Below, piece after piece: positions 1 through 7,592 of a stretch of DNA of 16,018 nt. The stretch is taken from the NCBI GenBank assembly GCA_946482625.1, contig CAMLSH010000027.1:1-16018 (forward strand), given 5' to 3'. The stretch comes from an uncultured Opitutaceae bacterium (GTDB lineage: Bacteria; Verrucomicrobiota; Verrucomicrobiae; Opitutales; Opitutaceae). The notes under the pieces are model-generated. The model did not search any database. It saw only the letters and a program-made list of their open reading frames with translations, and was not told the origin of the DNA. Position numbers and translations under genes: made by a program. Numbering within the stretch: the stretch's first letter is position 1; each line of letters begins with the position of its first letter.

Positions 1-1013
1 AAAAAGGTGTTCCCGACAAACTGGCCGTTGAGCCACGTGCTCTCGATGTCATCGATCGCACCAAGATGAAGTTCGACGTCGGCGCCGACCCAAGAGTCAG
101 GCACGTCGATCACGCGACGAAACCACACGACACCGTCGAAATCGGCCATGCCCGCATTCTCCCAAAAAACGGGCAGCCGCATCGTCGGCCACGCGTCGCT
201 ATCGAACGAAGCCGCACTCCATGGCGCATTCGCGGCGGAGCCGGGATCGATCTCCGCAAACCAGCGGTCGAGACTTCGCTGGTAGTTCGCGCGCGCCGCG
301 ACCGGGTCCTTCGCGAAGTTGTCGAGTCGGGCAACGCTGCCGGCGACTTCCGGAATGCGCAAAACGCCCTCGCGGCTGGTCCAAGCCTCTGCGGGCGTAC
401 CGCCCCACGAGCTGTGAATCAAGCCGACCGGCGTGCCGCGCGCGAGGTGCAGCGCGCGTGCGAAGAAAAATCCGACGGCGGTAAACTCGGGCGCGTTCTG
501 CGGCGTGCAGACGAGCCATCGCCCTTCCACGCTCGTTTGCGGCTCGACGGCGAGTCGCTGCGTGACGCCGAAGTGGCGGATCTGCGGAAAATCCGCCGCA
601 GCCGCCTCGGCCTGCCAGTCCTTGATCGGCTGCTGCCCTGCGCGCAGGCCGAGTTGACGCTCCATGTTGGACTGGCCGCCGCACACCCAGACTTCGCCGA
701 TGAGCACATCGGTGATTTCGATCCGGTTCTTCCCGACGATCGTGAGCACGTGAGGCCCTCCGGCGGGCAACGGCGCAAGTCTCACGCTCCACTTGCCGTC
801 GCGAGCGACCGTCGAGACGGCCTGGCCCGCCAGCGTGACAGTGACCTTTTCGCCTTCGTCTGCCGTGCCCCAGACCGGCAGCGGTATTCCTTGCTGCAAT
901 ACGGCGCTCTCGCAAAACAGCGACGCGGGCGCAACGTCAGCGCGAGCCATACTCGCGCACGCGACGAGTCCAATAAGAAATTTAACGGCGATTGGTTGGA
1001 GTAGTGATTTCAT
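1..1013 (-). CDS. Sialate O-acetylesterase-like / CE20-type acetylesterase (3' part beyond the window)
   Basis: The 337 visible residues begin with a signal peptide (MKSLLQPIAVKFLIGLVACA, probably cut after about residue 25) and continue into an SGNH-type esterase. The nucleophile block is G-E-V-W-V-C-G-G-Q-S-N-M at 106-117, with Ser115 as the expected catalytic serine. A second family block, SSWGGTPAEAW, lies at 201-211. From about residue 250 the sequence becomes a beta-rich jelly-roll-like segment (W-F-R-R-V-I-D-V-P, then W-L-N-G), as in the sugar-binding insert that interrupts the catalytic fold of CE20 enzymes. The catalytic Asp/His block should lie in the missing C-terminus. Family members remove O-acetyl groups from sugars in the periplasm or outside the cell; the sialate name is inherited, and xyloglucan acetylesterases of CE20 share this layout. 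The ATG at 1013 is chosen because it opens the signal peptide; no clear ribosome binding site precedes it. It is transcribed in the same direction as the receptor, but a strong terminator lies 64 bases upstream, so it probably has its own promoter. Confidence 0.88.
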   Translation of the reverse strand, partial: MKSLLQPIAVKFLIGLVACASMARADVAPASLFCESAVLQQGIPLPVWGTADEGEKVTVTLAGQAVSTVARDGKWSVRLAPLPAGGPHVLTIVGKNRIEITDVLIGEVWVCGGQSNMERQLGLRAGQQPIKDWQAEAAAADFPQIRHFGVTQRLAVEPQTSVEGRWLVCTPQNAPEFTAVGFFFARALHLARGTPVGLIHSSWGGTPAEAWTSREGVLRIPEVAGSVARLDNFAKDPVAARANYQRSLDRWFAEIDPGSAANAPWSAASFDSDAWPTMRLPVFWENAGMADFDGVVWFRRVIDVPDSWVGADVELHLGAIDDIESTWLNGQFVGNTF

Positions 1014-1077
1014 CTGAAAGTCAGGCATGGGGAACCGGGGACATCATGCGGAAACGTTGATCGCTTCAAACACCGAT

Positions 1078-1114
1078 AAAAAAAGTGGCGCCAGTTTCCC
1101 CAAACCGGCGCCAC
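1078..1114 (-). terminator. Strong intrinsic (Rho-independent) terminator
   Basis: Read on the minus strand, GTGGCGCCGGTTT pairs with AAACTGGCGCCAC across a GGGG loop: 13 pairs with a single G-U. Seven uninterrupted T residues (1084-1078) follow the stem directly. This is a canonical terminator. It ends transcripts coming from the receptor side, 266 bases after the receptor stop codon and 64 bases before the esterase start. It therefore either terminates a separate small RNA, caps a long 3' UTR, or acts as a leader attenuator of the esterase gene. Confidence 0.85.
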
Positions 1115-1326
1115 CATCCCCTGAAGAGGATTCCTCCGCCAGAGAACGACCGAGGAATCCAAGTGCAGCCCCACGCATCCGTGAGAGGAGAACCAAACCG
1201 CTTCCAGGCATCGCGTGGCATAACTCCACAGTTCGAGCAGAGCGGTCTCACTATTTGCTCCCCAACCGCGAACTCTGCGGCTGAGGACGATTTGTCGGGC
1301 AGCATAAAGCTGCTGCTCAAACACTG
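1078..1326 (-). ncRNA. Candidate structured RNA or long structured UTR ending in the intrinsic terminator
   Basis: This stretch has no convincing protein frame, yet its minus strand contains many complementary segments. In order: GCAGCA/TGCTGC (1316-1299); a long interrupted hairpin in which CGCAG and TTCG pair with CGAA and CTGTG, with CGGT/ACCG nested inside; CCACGC/GCGTGG; a perfect nine-pair stem GGATTCCTC/GAGGAATCC (1160-1128); and the terminator stem with its T7 tail. Together they suggest an RNA of roughly 250 nt with a defined 3' end. I do not recognise a known family; a short stretch resembles 6S RNA but the overall fold does not. It could also be an untranslated remnant of a decayed gene. 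No promoter was identified with confidence. Confidence 0.3.
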
Positions 1327-1329
1327 ACG

Positions 1330-1369
1330 CCGCGGCGATCTGAGCCGTCGCCGGCCCGGATCGCCGCGG
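1330..1369 (-). terminator. Very stable hairpin just after the receptor gene
   Basis: The 11-base arms CCGCGGCGATC and GATCGCCGCGG pair perfectly. Inside, GCCG and CGGC close a GCGA (GNRA-type) tetraloop, with a three-by-three internal loop between the two stems. The hairpin starts 10 bases after the receptor stop codon. The minus-strand sequence after it (CGTCAGTGTTTGAG) lacks a proper T-run, so it may be a weak or Rho-assisted terminator, or a structure that protects the 3' end of the mRNA. Confidence 0.5.
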
Positions 1370-1379
1370 TCTATTCGGC

Positions 1380-4300
1380 TCAGAACATGAACTTCATGCT
1401 TAGGTCGTAAGTCTGCCCCTCCTTGATGCGACTCTGCGCCACCGTGCCGTCCGGCTGGTAGGTGACCGGCACCAAGCCGGCGTTCTCGCCCACATTCCGC
1501 AGGTTGAGCTGCACGCGCCAGTTGATCTTTTTATTCAGACTACGTTCATAACCGATCCACGCGTCGAAGTGCTCGTCCGTCGGTCCGTAGATGGGCTGAT
1601 TAACATCGGAGATCCACGCAGTCTCGCCGTAGACCTCGGCCTGGTGGATGCCGTAGCCAGCGATGGCCTTATCCTGCCAGCGGAAGGCACCGCCAACATT
1701 CAAGCCCCTCAGGAAGGTGCGGTCGAAGCGGTAGTTGCTGATCACGTTGAAGCGGAGCTTGCGCCATTCGGGCTGGTCACCGCCCGTGAGCGCCACCTGC
1801 TGGAGATAGGGTGCCCACAGGCTGGACATGAAGTCCCGCTTCGTCTCGCCGTATTCGCTGTAGCCGCCCCAAACAGCCACTTTACCCAGCGGGCTGCCAA
1901 GGAACAGATCGGCCATTCCCTTCAGGTATCTGTCCGCGACGTCGCCGAGCCCGGTCTGCTTCGCAGTGGCTTTTGACGCGTTCAACGTGATATCCCAGTT
2001 CTTCAGTGGGCGGAAGGTCGCCTCCAACTCGTATCCCTTGGACTCGACGTCCTGATCAATGATGGCCCATTGGCCGTGGATCTGGTGGTTGCCGCCGCCA
2101 AGACTCCACGGAGACGGATAACCGGCGGACGTGGTGACATTCATCCAATCGCCTCGCTTGATGGCCTCAACGTCGACCGTGTAGCCGTACGTGTCCCAAT
2201 AAGATTGGGGAAACATTTCAACGAAAGCCGTCTTCATGGTTTCCTCAATCTGCGCCGCCACCGCCGGGTTATTCACAACCCAGTCGCTCATCCAACCATT
2301 GGCCCATGTGGGCCAGTCTGGGGGACGTTGAGCCTCGGGCGTATCCCGCGCGGCCAGAGCGAATCCGGCGAATCCAAGCGTCCACGAAGGAAGCGAATCG
2401 ATCTTCCAACCGAGCGCTCCCAGCGGCTGTCCGTAGGAAGCCGCGGCATTCTTGCTCACCGTCTTGAAGTGGGTGAGGCGGACAGTGAGACGTCCATTCA
2501 AGGTATCCACCTGAACGGAATAGTCGTCCGTCTCTCCGGATTCATTCGGCAATTGGGAACCGTCGATCGCGTAGCGGACCTTCGGAGTCTCGTTGGAACC
2601 ATGGAAGTAGTAGAAGCTGACGTCCGTTCCTTCCGGCAGTTTTTTCTTGATCGCCTTCGGCAAGTGGAGGGCGACGCCATAGCTCTTTGACGTAACCGTG
2701 GTCTCAATACCCGTGTCCGCGATGCTCTCAATCTTCCGATGGAATCCGGTTACGGAGTCTTCCTCCGAGGCATTGCCACGCTGTCTGGTCGTGTCCCGGC
2801 GCCAACCGAAGGAGGGGATGATCGTATCGTCCCAAAAATGTCCCTGGTACATGAAAGCTTTGGACGTGATACGCTGCTCGTTCATCGAGCTTCCGGTGCG
2901 CAGCTGATCCATGTTGGACCTTGAGTTGAGCAATCCGACGGGCAGTCCGACGTAGCCCATGTAGTTTGCCGGATTTTGCGCCTGCGTCTGCGTGACCGTG
3001 CTGCCGTTTGGCACGGTGAACGACCACGGATCTGCGGGATTGACCGTGCTGGCTGTCCAAACCGGGCGGTAGACCGTCATCGGATATGCGGTGGGAGCAA
3101 TGGACGTGGCGAGGTTGCTCAGATTGGCTCCGGCACCGTTGGTGCCGAGGAGCGAAGGTCCGAGATAGGCCTGCCAGGTCATCTCGTTCTCGCGAAGCTT
3201 CGTTCGGCCCAGGTGAGTCATCGCGAACTCTGGGTCGATGCCATAGAGTTTATACGACTCACTTGATTGCTCATGGGTGTTTCGACTGCCCAACGCGGTG
3301 ATGTCGTGGCGACCCAAGATGCTGGCGAGAAGGCCCTTCGCACCGAAGTCGCGCTCGATGTTCAAATCCCACGCTGCGGTGACCTGGTAATTATCGCGCT
3401 TGGAGCGGGTTTCGTCGCCCTTGCCGTAACTACCAAAGGTGACCGGGCGGCCCAGATTGGGATTGGTCTGTGCCTGCGGAAGCCAGCTTGGATAAGTCAG
3501 CAAATGCGAATCGAGATCGAGCGTGATCACAGGAGTACGCGTGTTCAGCAAACCCTCCTGACCGCTGCGGTATTCCTGGCGATCCGCCACGGCTTGAATA
3601 ACCAAACGGCTGTCGAACAAGCTTTGAACCACGTTTACCTGAGCAGCATCCCACTGCTGCCATTCGCGCTTGTTATTGCCATCGATGAGCTTGTTTTGGA
3701 AGTCGAAGACTGAGCGCTCGCCGAGTGTTTGATCGAAATAATTAACCGTTCCCTGATAGGCGCCTTTATATTTGTCGGGCTCACGATAGTTTATAGCGGT
3801 CGCATAGTTGGAGAAGCCGCGCGAATGGACGTGGTACGCATTATTACTGAGACCCGCCGCAGCAAGGTAGTCAGAACCTGCAGGCTGCGAAAAGCTCGCT
3901 TGGGATGCGCGTAGCAAATTGCCCGTAACCGCGTCCCAATAATAATTCGGGTTGCTACCCCATTGGTATTCGTTGCCGAGGGAGCCGCTGTTCGTCCAAG
4001 GGCTCACCGTAGCGGCAGGTTGATTGTCTACCAGACGATAGGTCCATGGATTATAGCCGGTCATGCTGGCATTCGGATCGCGCAGGTAACCCGTAACGTA
4101 ATCTATCGGTGGGAGCGTGCGCGGGTTATTCGATTTCACACGGCCATGCTCGAAGTTGGCCTGAATCTTAGTATGCGCGGAGTCCGTGCGGAGGAATGTG
4201 GGATCAAAACGAAGCGCCCCGTAGGCGCGCTTACCATGGTTAAAAGCGGGCTTCTGCCTGTATTGCGCCTCGTCGTTGACGAGATCGACGCGCATTGCGA

Positions 4301-5054
4301 GCTGCTGCGGGAGAAGGACCTTATTAAAGTCCAAGGACTCACGCGTGGAGCCAAACGAGCCGATGCGGGCCTCGAAGCTGCCCTTGTCGCTGAACATAGC
4401 CTCATTCGTCGAGACGTTTGAAATACCCGATGGACTGCCTACGCCGAACAGGAACGAGTTCGGTCCGCGGGAAATATCCACACGACTGATATTGAATCCA
4501 TCCCAAGGAATATCGCTGGGCATGTAGTTGCGGGTATTGTCCATGCCGGAGAGTCCACGCGAACGGTTCACACCCGCGGGATTCACCAAGCGCGTGCCTT
4601 CAGCCGCGCTTGAGACGGAGATTCCCGAACCACGGCTCGACATGCCGGAGAAATTACCTCCGAGCCCGGAGACTTCGGTATTGGCTGTGTAGACGAGCAG
4701 ATCTTCGGCATTCGTCGCAGCGAGATCCTGCATGAGCTTGGCCGTGACCACCGATAAGGCAGCAGGCGTATCTTTGAGCGTTGTCCGTATGCGACCGCCA
4801 GCCAACGTGTCGTCGGCCTTGTACCCTTCGTGCTCGGTGGTCACCGTGAAGGGATCCAGCAAGACAGGCTCCTCATTTAGCATGTCGGAGGATGATTCGG
4901 TTGAGGTCGTCACGACCGCATCCCGATCCGCACGACTGCTTTGATCGGCTTGAGGTGCATCGGTGTCGCGCACCGCCTGGGGCCAGGCGGTGCTGGTGCT
5001 GAGTGAGAGCGCTGACAATAGCGCCAGCACCCTGCGTGTGTATAGTTTACTCAT
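1380..5054 (-). CDS. TonB-dependent outer-membrane receptor (large, Opitutaceae type)
   Basis: A 1224-residue outer-membrane transporter. MSKLYTRRVLALLSALSLST opens a signal peptide ending near AWPQA (residue 27). A TonB-box-like stretch V-L-L-D-P-F-T-V lies at 64-71, and the plug domain follows from about 75 to 215 (for example the A-G-G-R-I-R-T-T-L-K-D-T-P-A-A-L-S-V-V segment). The rest is barrel-like: alternating hydrophobic and aromatic strands, ending in M-K-F-M-F with the C-terminal phenylalanine typical of outer-membrane barrels. These receptors use TonB/ExbBD energy to import ligands across the outer membrane; beside five carbohydrate-active enzymes, an oligosaccharide ligand is likely, but none is shown by sequence. 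The open frame extends upstream to 5174, but those 40 residues do not look exported, so the ATG at 5054 is chosen. The 261-bp gap upstream contains no clear terminator, so read-through from the GH39 gene is possible. No SusD-like partner is visible. The gene has visibly more A/T at third positions than its plus-strand neighbours. Confidence 0.93.
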   Translation of the reverse strand: MSKLYTRRVLALLSALSLSTSTAWPQAVRDTDAPQADQSSRADRDAVVTTSTESSSDMLNEEPVLLDPFTVTTEHEGYKADDTLAGGRIRTTLKDTPAALSVVTAKLMQDLAATNAEDLLVYTANTEVSGLGGNFSGMSSRGSGISVSSAAEGTRLVNPAGVNRSRGLSGMDNTRNYMPSDIPWDGFNISRVDISRGPNSFLFGVGSPSGISNVSTNEAMFSDKGSFEARIGSFGSTRESLDFNKVLLPQQLAMRVDLVNDEAQYRQKPAFNHGKRAYGALRFDPTFLRTDSAHTKIQANFEHGRVKSNNPRTLPPIDYVTGYLRDPNASMTGYNPWTYRLVDNQPAATVSPWTNSGSLGNEYQWGSNPNYYWDAVTGNLLRASQASFSQPAGSDYLAAAGLSNNAYHVHSRGFSNYATAINYREPDKYKGAYQGTVNYFDQTLGERSVFDFQNKLIDGNNKREWQQWDAAQVNVVQSLFDSRLVIQAVADRQEYRSGQEGLLNTRTPVITLDLDSHLLTYPSWLPQAQTNPNLGRPVTFGSYGKGDETRSKRDNYQVTAAWDLNIERDFGAKGLLASILGRHDITALGSRNTHEQSSESYKLYGIDPEFAMTHLGRTKLRENEMTWQAYLGPSLLGTNGAGANLSNLATSIAPTAYPMTVYRPVWTASTVNPADPWSFTVPNGSTVTQTQAQNPANYMGYVGLPVGLLNSRSNMDQLRTGSSMNEQRITSKAFMYQGHFWDDTIIPSFGWRRDTTRQRGNASEEDSVTGFHRKIESIADTGIETTVTSKSYGVALHLPKAIKKKLPEGTDVSFYYFHGSNETPKVRYAIDGSQLPNESGETDDYSVQVDTLNGRLTVRLTHFKTVSKNAAASYGQPLGALGWKIDSLPSWTLGFAGFALAARDTPEAQRPPDWPTWANGWMSDWVVNNPAVAAQIEETMKTAFVEMFPQSYWDTYGYTVDVEAIKRGDWMNVTTSAGYPSPWSLGGGNHQIHGQWAIIDQDVESKGYELEATFRPLKNWDITLNASKATAKQTGLGDVADRYLKGMADLFLGSPLGKVAVWGGYSEYGETKRDFMSSLWAPYLQQVALTGGDQPEWRKLRFNVISNYRFDRTFLRGLNVGGAFRWQDKAIAGYGIHQAEVYGETAWISDVNQPIYGPTDEHFDAWIGYERSLNKKINWRVQLNLRNVGENAGLVPVTYQPDGTVAQSRIKEGQTYDLSMKFMF

Positions 5055-5315
5055 GTTTGGGGCTTTGGTTCTGTTAGGTCCGTCGCAAGCTGTATGGGGA
5101 AACAACGTGGAGTCCTTGGCAGCGGGTCGGAAAGTGGGTGAGGCTCGGGCGAACCGGCACGTAGCTGCCTCCAAAGGAGCAGCGGATCAGGAATTCTCTG
5201 CGCCACGCCCGCCTTGCGCGCATGATATTTGGCGCTGGAGAGAACGCCCATTGCTCGTTTCTGCGAGCGCCGTATCCTCTTCGTTGTAACATCACGGGTA
5301 AGATTCTCCGATGGC

Positions 5316-6956
5316 TCAAAGTGGCCGCAGCTCGACGAGCCACACATCGTTCTCACGCATCTCGAAAGAACGGGAAAAGGTCCCATCCTTGTTCACCTTG
5401 ATCGTCTCGTCGAACGATGGGGCGCCGGAAGACGCCTTCTGCAACAACCGCACGTGGGAACGCGTCAGTTGCCCGGGCGATCCGAGATCGCGCCAGGCCG
5501 TCTGCACGTCGTTGGACCGATAGCCGACCTTGGTGGCGATCAGCCGATACGAGCCGTTCGCAAGTCCCGTCAGCTTCAATTCGGCCCGGCGTGTCTGCTT
5601 CGCGGGTTGATCGGCTTTATAGAACTCCTGATTGATGACAGACGGACCGGGATGCGTGATCGTGAAATCCCAAAACAGCGCCTGCACGCCACTTCGCTCG
5701 TCACGGCAGACGTACGACGCACGATCGCTCGTGGTGAGTTCGATGTCACCGAGCCGGTTTAGAAATTGATATGCGTAGAACGACGGCTTCGGAAGATCCT
5801 GATAGTTGAACAGACCGAATCCGCCGTGAAACGGCGTGGCACGCGGCCCCGCCTCCTCGAAGATATCGGTGAAGGTCCAATACGACATCGACGCCGCCGA
5901 GCGGTCGATGTTGCGCATCTTGTCGAGAATGAAGGCAGCGCTGTGGTAACTGTCATGAATCGGGTCCGAGGGCGTATAGGAAGAACTCCACTCGGTATAG
6001 TGCAGCTCGGCTTTTGAAAACGGCGACCGGTCGATCTTCGCGCGAACATTGCGCACGCCGGCAGTGATTGAATCCGGATCGGGCGAAAAAACGGTGCCCG
6101 CGCTCCCATACTCGTCGAGGTAACCGGCCATCGTAGCATAACTGTGCGTCGTGACGAAATCGAGCGGCACCTTCTGCTCCGCGCAGAATGCAAGCGTCTC
6201 GTCGATCCACGCTTCACCCGCGGTGGCGGGCCCGCCCACGCGGTACGTCGGATCGACCGACTTCACGGCACAGGCGCTATGCGTGTAGAGTTTGAAGTAT
6301 TCAGCGCGTGCGCCCGGCGCCCATTCCTCATGACTTTTTTTCTCAGGATTACCCATCCAGAAGCCGTCGAGATTCGGCTCATTCCACACCTCGAAATACC
6401 ACGAACGTACTTCTTCGGCTCCGTATCGCTCGGTGACGTGACGGACGAAGGCGGCGACAAATGCCTCCCATTTCGCGTAATCTTTCGGCGGCGTGACATT
6501 GCCGCGGTACCAGAAAATCGTCTGCGATCCGCTGGCCAAGGCTCCCGGCATGAAGCCGATCTCGACGAACGGTTTCATCCCGATGCTTTGGATGAAGTCG
6601 AACAGTTCGTCTATGTACTGCCAGTTGTAGATGGGCCGGCCTTCCCTGTCTTCGTGGTAGACGCCCATGTCGTCGCAGAACAAACCGTGAAAACGGATGT
6701 AGCGAAATCCGCACTCCTCACGCGCCCGCCGGAGTTGCCGCTGCCAGTCCGCACGAAGACCTTCGTTAGCCCGGCCGGCGCCAACGCAAAAATTATACAT
6801 CCGGTTCATCGGGCCAGCCGCGGCGTTTAAATCCGCGGAAATAGTCCGGACATCCGCGGCTGCGGTCGGCAACGATTTCGGCGCATCAGCTGCCAGGGTC
6901 GTTGCAGACGAGATCGCCAGAAGGACGAGGAACGGGAGTACCGGTTTAATAGACAT
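5316..6956 (-). CDS. GH39-family glycoside hydrolase (beta-xylosidase-like), exported
   Basis: A 546-residue protein of about the usual GH39 length. The signal peptide (MSIKPVLPFLVLLAISSATT, cut near residue 23) leads into a TIM barrel. The acid/base motif V-W-N-E-P-N-L-D-G-F-W gives Glu193, and the nucleophile motif E-L-H-Y-T-E-W-S-S gives Glu322; both match GH39. Further family-like stretches are R-Y-I-R-F-H-G-L-F-C-D-D-M at 85-97 and F-V-T-T-H-S-Y at 267-273. The last 120 or so residues form the beta-sandwich tail usual in the family. GH39 enzymes cleave beta-xylosides, with some alpha-L-iduronidases, arabinosidases and others; beta-xylosidase is the likeliest role, acting in the periplasm. 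An in-frame TTG two codons upstream (6962) is possible, but the ATG is preferred. It may be the first gene of a minus-strand unit with the TonB receptor. Confidence 0.88.
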   Translation of the reverse strand: MSIKPVLPFLVLLAISSATTLAADAPKSLPTAAADVRTISADLNAAAGPMNRMYNFCVGAGRANEGLRADWQRQLRRAREECGFRYIRFHGLFCDDMGVYHEDREGRPIYNWQYIDELFDFIQSIGMKPFVEIGFMPGALASGSQTIFWYRGNVTPPKDYAKWEAFVAAFVRHVTERYGAEEVRSWYFEVWNEPNLDGFWMGNPEKKSHEEWAPGARAEYFKLYTHSACAVKSVDPTYRVGGPATAGEAWIDETLAFCAEQKVPLDFVTTHSYATMAGYLDEYGSAGTVFSPDPDSITAGVRNVRAKIDRSPFSKAELHYTEWSSSYTPSDPIHDSYHSAAFILDKMRNIDRSAASMSYWTFTDIFEEAGPRATPFHGGFGLFNYQDLPKPSFYAYQFLNRLGDIELTTSDRASYVCRDERSGVQALFWDFTITHPGPSVINQEFYKADQPAKQTRRAELKLTGLANGSYRLIATKVGYRSNDVQTAWRDLGSPGQLTRSHVRLLQKASSGAPSFDETIKVNKDGTFSRSFEMRENDVWLVELRPL

Positions 6957-7134
6957 TTCCAAATAAGGGAGTCGGTGGTTTGAGCGGGGAAAATTAACCA
7001 GTAGAGCAACGGACGGTGAGGCACCTTCTCCGCGAGTCGTTGCGGAATCGGCTGAGCGGGATGCGGAGGATGCGGTTAGCCGAATGCCGTCGGGCCGATC
7101 AGGACGTGGAACGGCTTCTGCCTTCCGCCCTCAA

Positions 7135-7195
7135 GAACGTCGTTCGTTGCAAGAGTATATCGTTAAATCATCTTTAGAAAAATCCTCCCTTTCGG
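7135..7195. promoter_or_regulatory. A/T-rich promoter-like stretch with a small palindrome
   Basis: GAACG-T-CGTTC (7135-7145) sits at the edge of the most A/T-rich part of the intergenic region. On the minus strand, TATACT within GATATACTC resembles a -10 element about 190-200 bases before the GH39 start; on the plus strand TTGCAA resembles a -35. Neither has a convincing partner hexamer at the standard distance, so the promoter call is tentative. Confidence 0.25.
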
Positions 7196-7338
7196 TCGCA
7201 AACGCCGTCGCTGCGGGCGCAAAGGAAGCAGTGGGTGGGTATGGGTTTAAACGCCAGGAACTGGTCGTTTCGTTATCGGGCCTGAACTGGGTAAAGGGGT
7301 GCTGACGTGGTCTCCGGGGTGGCGAAGCGGATGGAGAT

Positions 7339-7377
7339 TATCAGAAGTCCATGGGGCCCGCATGTCCCAGAAACATG
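7339..7377 (-). promoter_or_regulatory. Candidate regulator site A: CATGT-N7-ACATG with downstream CTGATA
   Basis: The inverted repeat CATGT/ACATG occupies 7361-7377. Read on the minus strand, ACCATGTTTCTGGGACATGC matches 17 of 20 bases of a segment upstream of the GH5 gene (site B, 11512-11528). In both copies CTGATA begins exactly 15 bases after ACATGC. Here it reads CTGATAAT, whose GATAAT matches the -10 consensus at five of six positions and points toward the GH39 gene, although about 380 bases from its start. The copy also lies 216 bases upstream of the GH29 gene. Confidence 0.4.
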
Positions 7378-7476
7378 GTACGCGCGTCCCGGCACTTGGA
7401 GCTGACAAGAGCCACATCCGCTGCTCCACCTAAGCAAACCGGTGCCCTGCGCCGACGTCGGATCGCCTGACTGAGA

Positions 7477-7492
7477 GGACGGATATCCGTCC
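7477..7492. repeat. Perfect 16-bp palindrome (GGACGGATATCCGTCC)
   Basis: The two halves GGACGGAT and ATCCGTCC are exact reverse complements without a spacer, 101 bases upstream of the GH29 start codon. A gap-free perfect palindrome of this length is a typical shape for a dimeric repressor operator. It could also be chance or a weak transcript hairpin. No second copy was noticed in the window. Confidence 0.35.
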
Positions 7493-7592
7493 ACAAGCAG
7501 GTGCTCCGACTAAAGACTTCGCCCTCTCGGCGATCATCCGTCGGCGAGACCACCGATCACGTGGCGCTCCCTTTTCCAATAACCCCTATTCG

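Larger units (their letters stand above)
6957..7592. other. 636-bp divergent intergenic region
   Basis: This region separates the minus-strand GH39 gene from the plus-strand GH29 gene and must hold both promoters. Short open frames exist on both strands but none shows a recognisable protein or a sensible start context. Listed separately are a GAACG-T-CGTTC palindrome beside an A/T-rich stretch (7135-7195), the CATGT-N7-ACATG inverted repeat (7361-7377) and a perfect 16-bp palindrome (7477-7492). A small TCGCC/GGCGA hairpin lies near 7520-7535. I see no tRNA or mobile-element end. Confidence 0.6.

Noticed and set aside
66..1004. Long plus-strand open frame of 312 codons opposite the esterase gene.
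   Set aside because: The opposite strand encodes a clear esterase with signal peptide and GQSNM motif; the plus frame is Arg/Asp-rich with no recognisable domain, a usual by-product of high-GC codon use.
1051..1067. GAAACG-N5-CGCTTC, resembling LacI-family half-sites upstream of the esterase.
   Set aside because: The halves differ by one base and the five-base gap is unusual for LacI-type operators; no second copy was seen, so no site is called.
1200..1300. Partial resemblance of the minus strand (CGCGGTTGGGGAGCA) to 6S RNA.
   Set aside because: The overall fold lacks the long closing stem and central bubble of 6S RNA, and the match is short.
1010..1324. Overlapping frames of 60-104 codons between esterase and receptor genes.
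   Set aside because: Frames on both strands compete, none has a recognisable domain or start context, and the region is dominated by stem-loops and a terminator.
5055..5174. Forty-codon upstream extension of the receptor reading frame.
   Set aside because: The extension does not resemble an export signal, while the internal ATG at 5054 starts a normal signal peptide.
7247..7553. Short minus-strand frames in the divergent intergenic region.
   Set aside because: Rich in Cys, Gly, Ser and Pro without a domain; three overlapping frames are open at once, so composition rather than coding is the likely cause.
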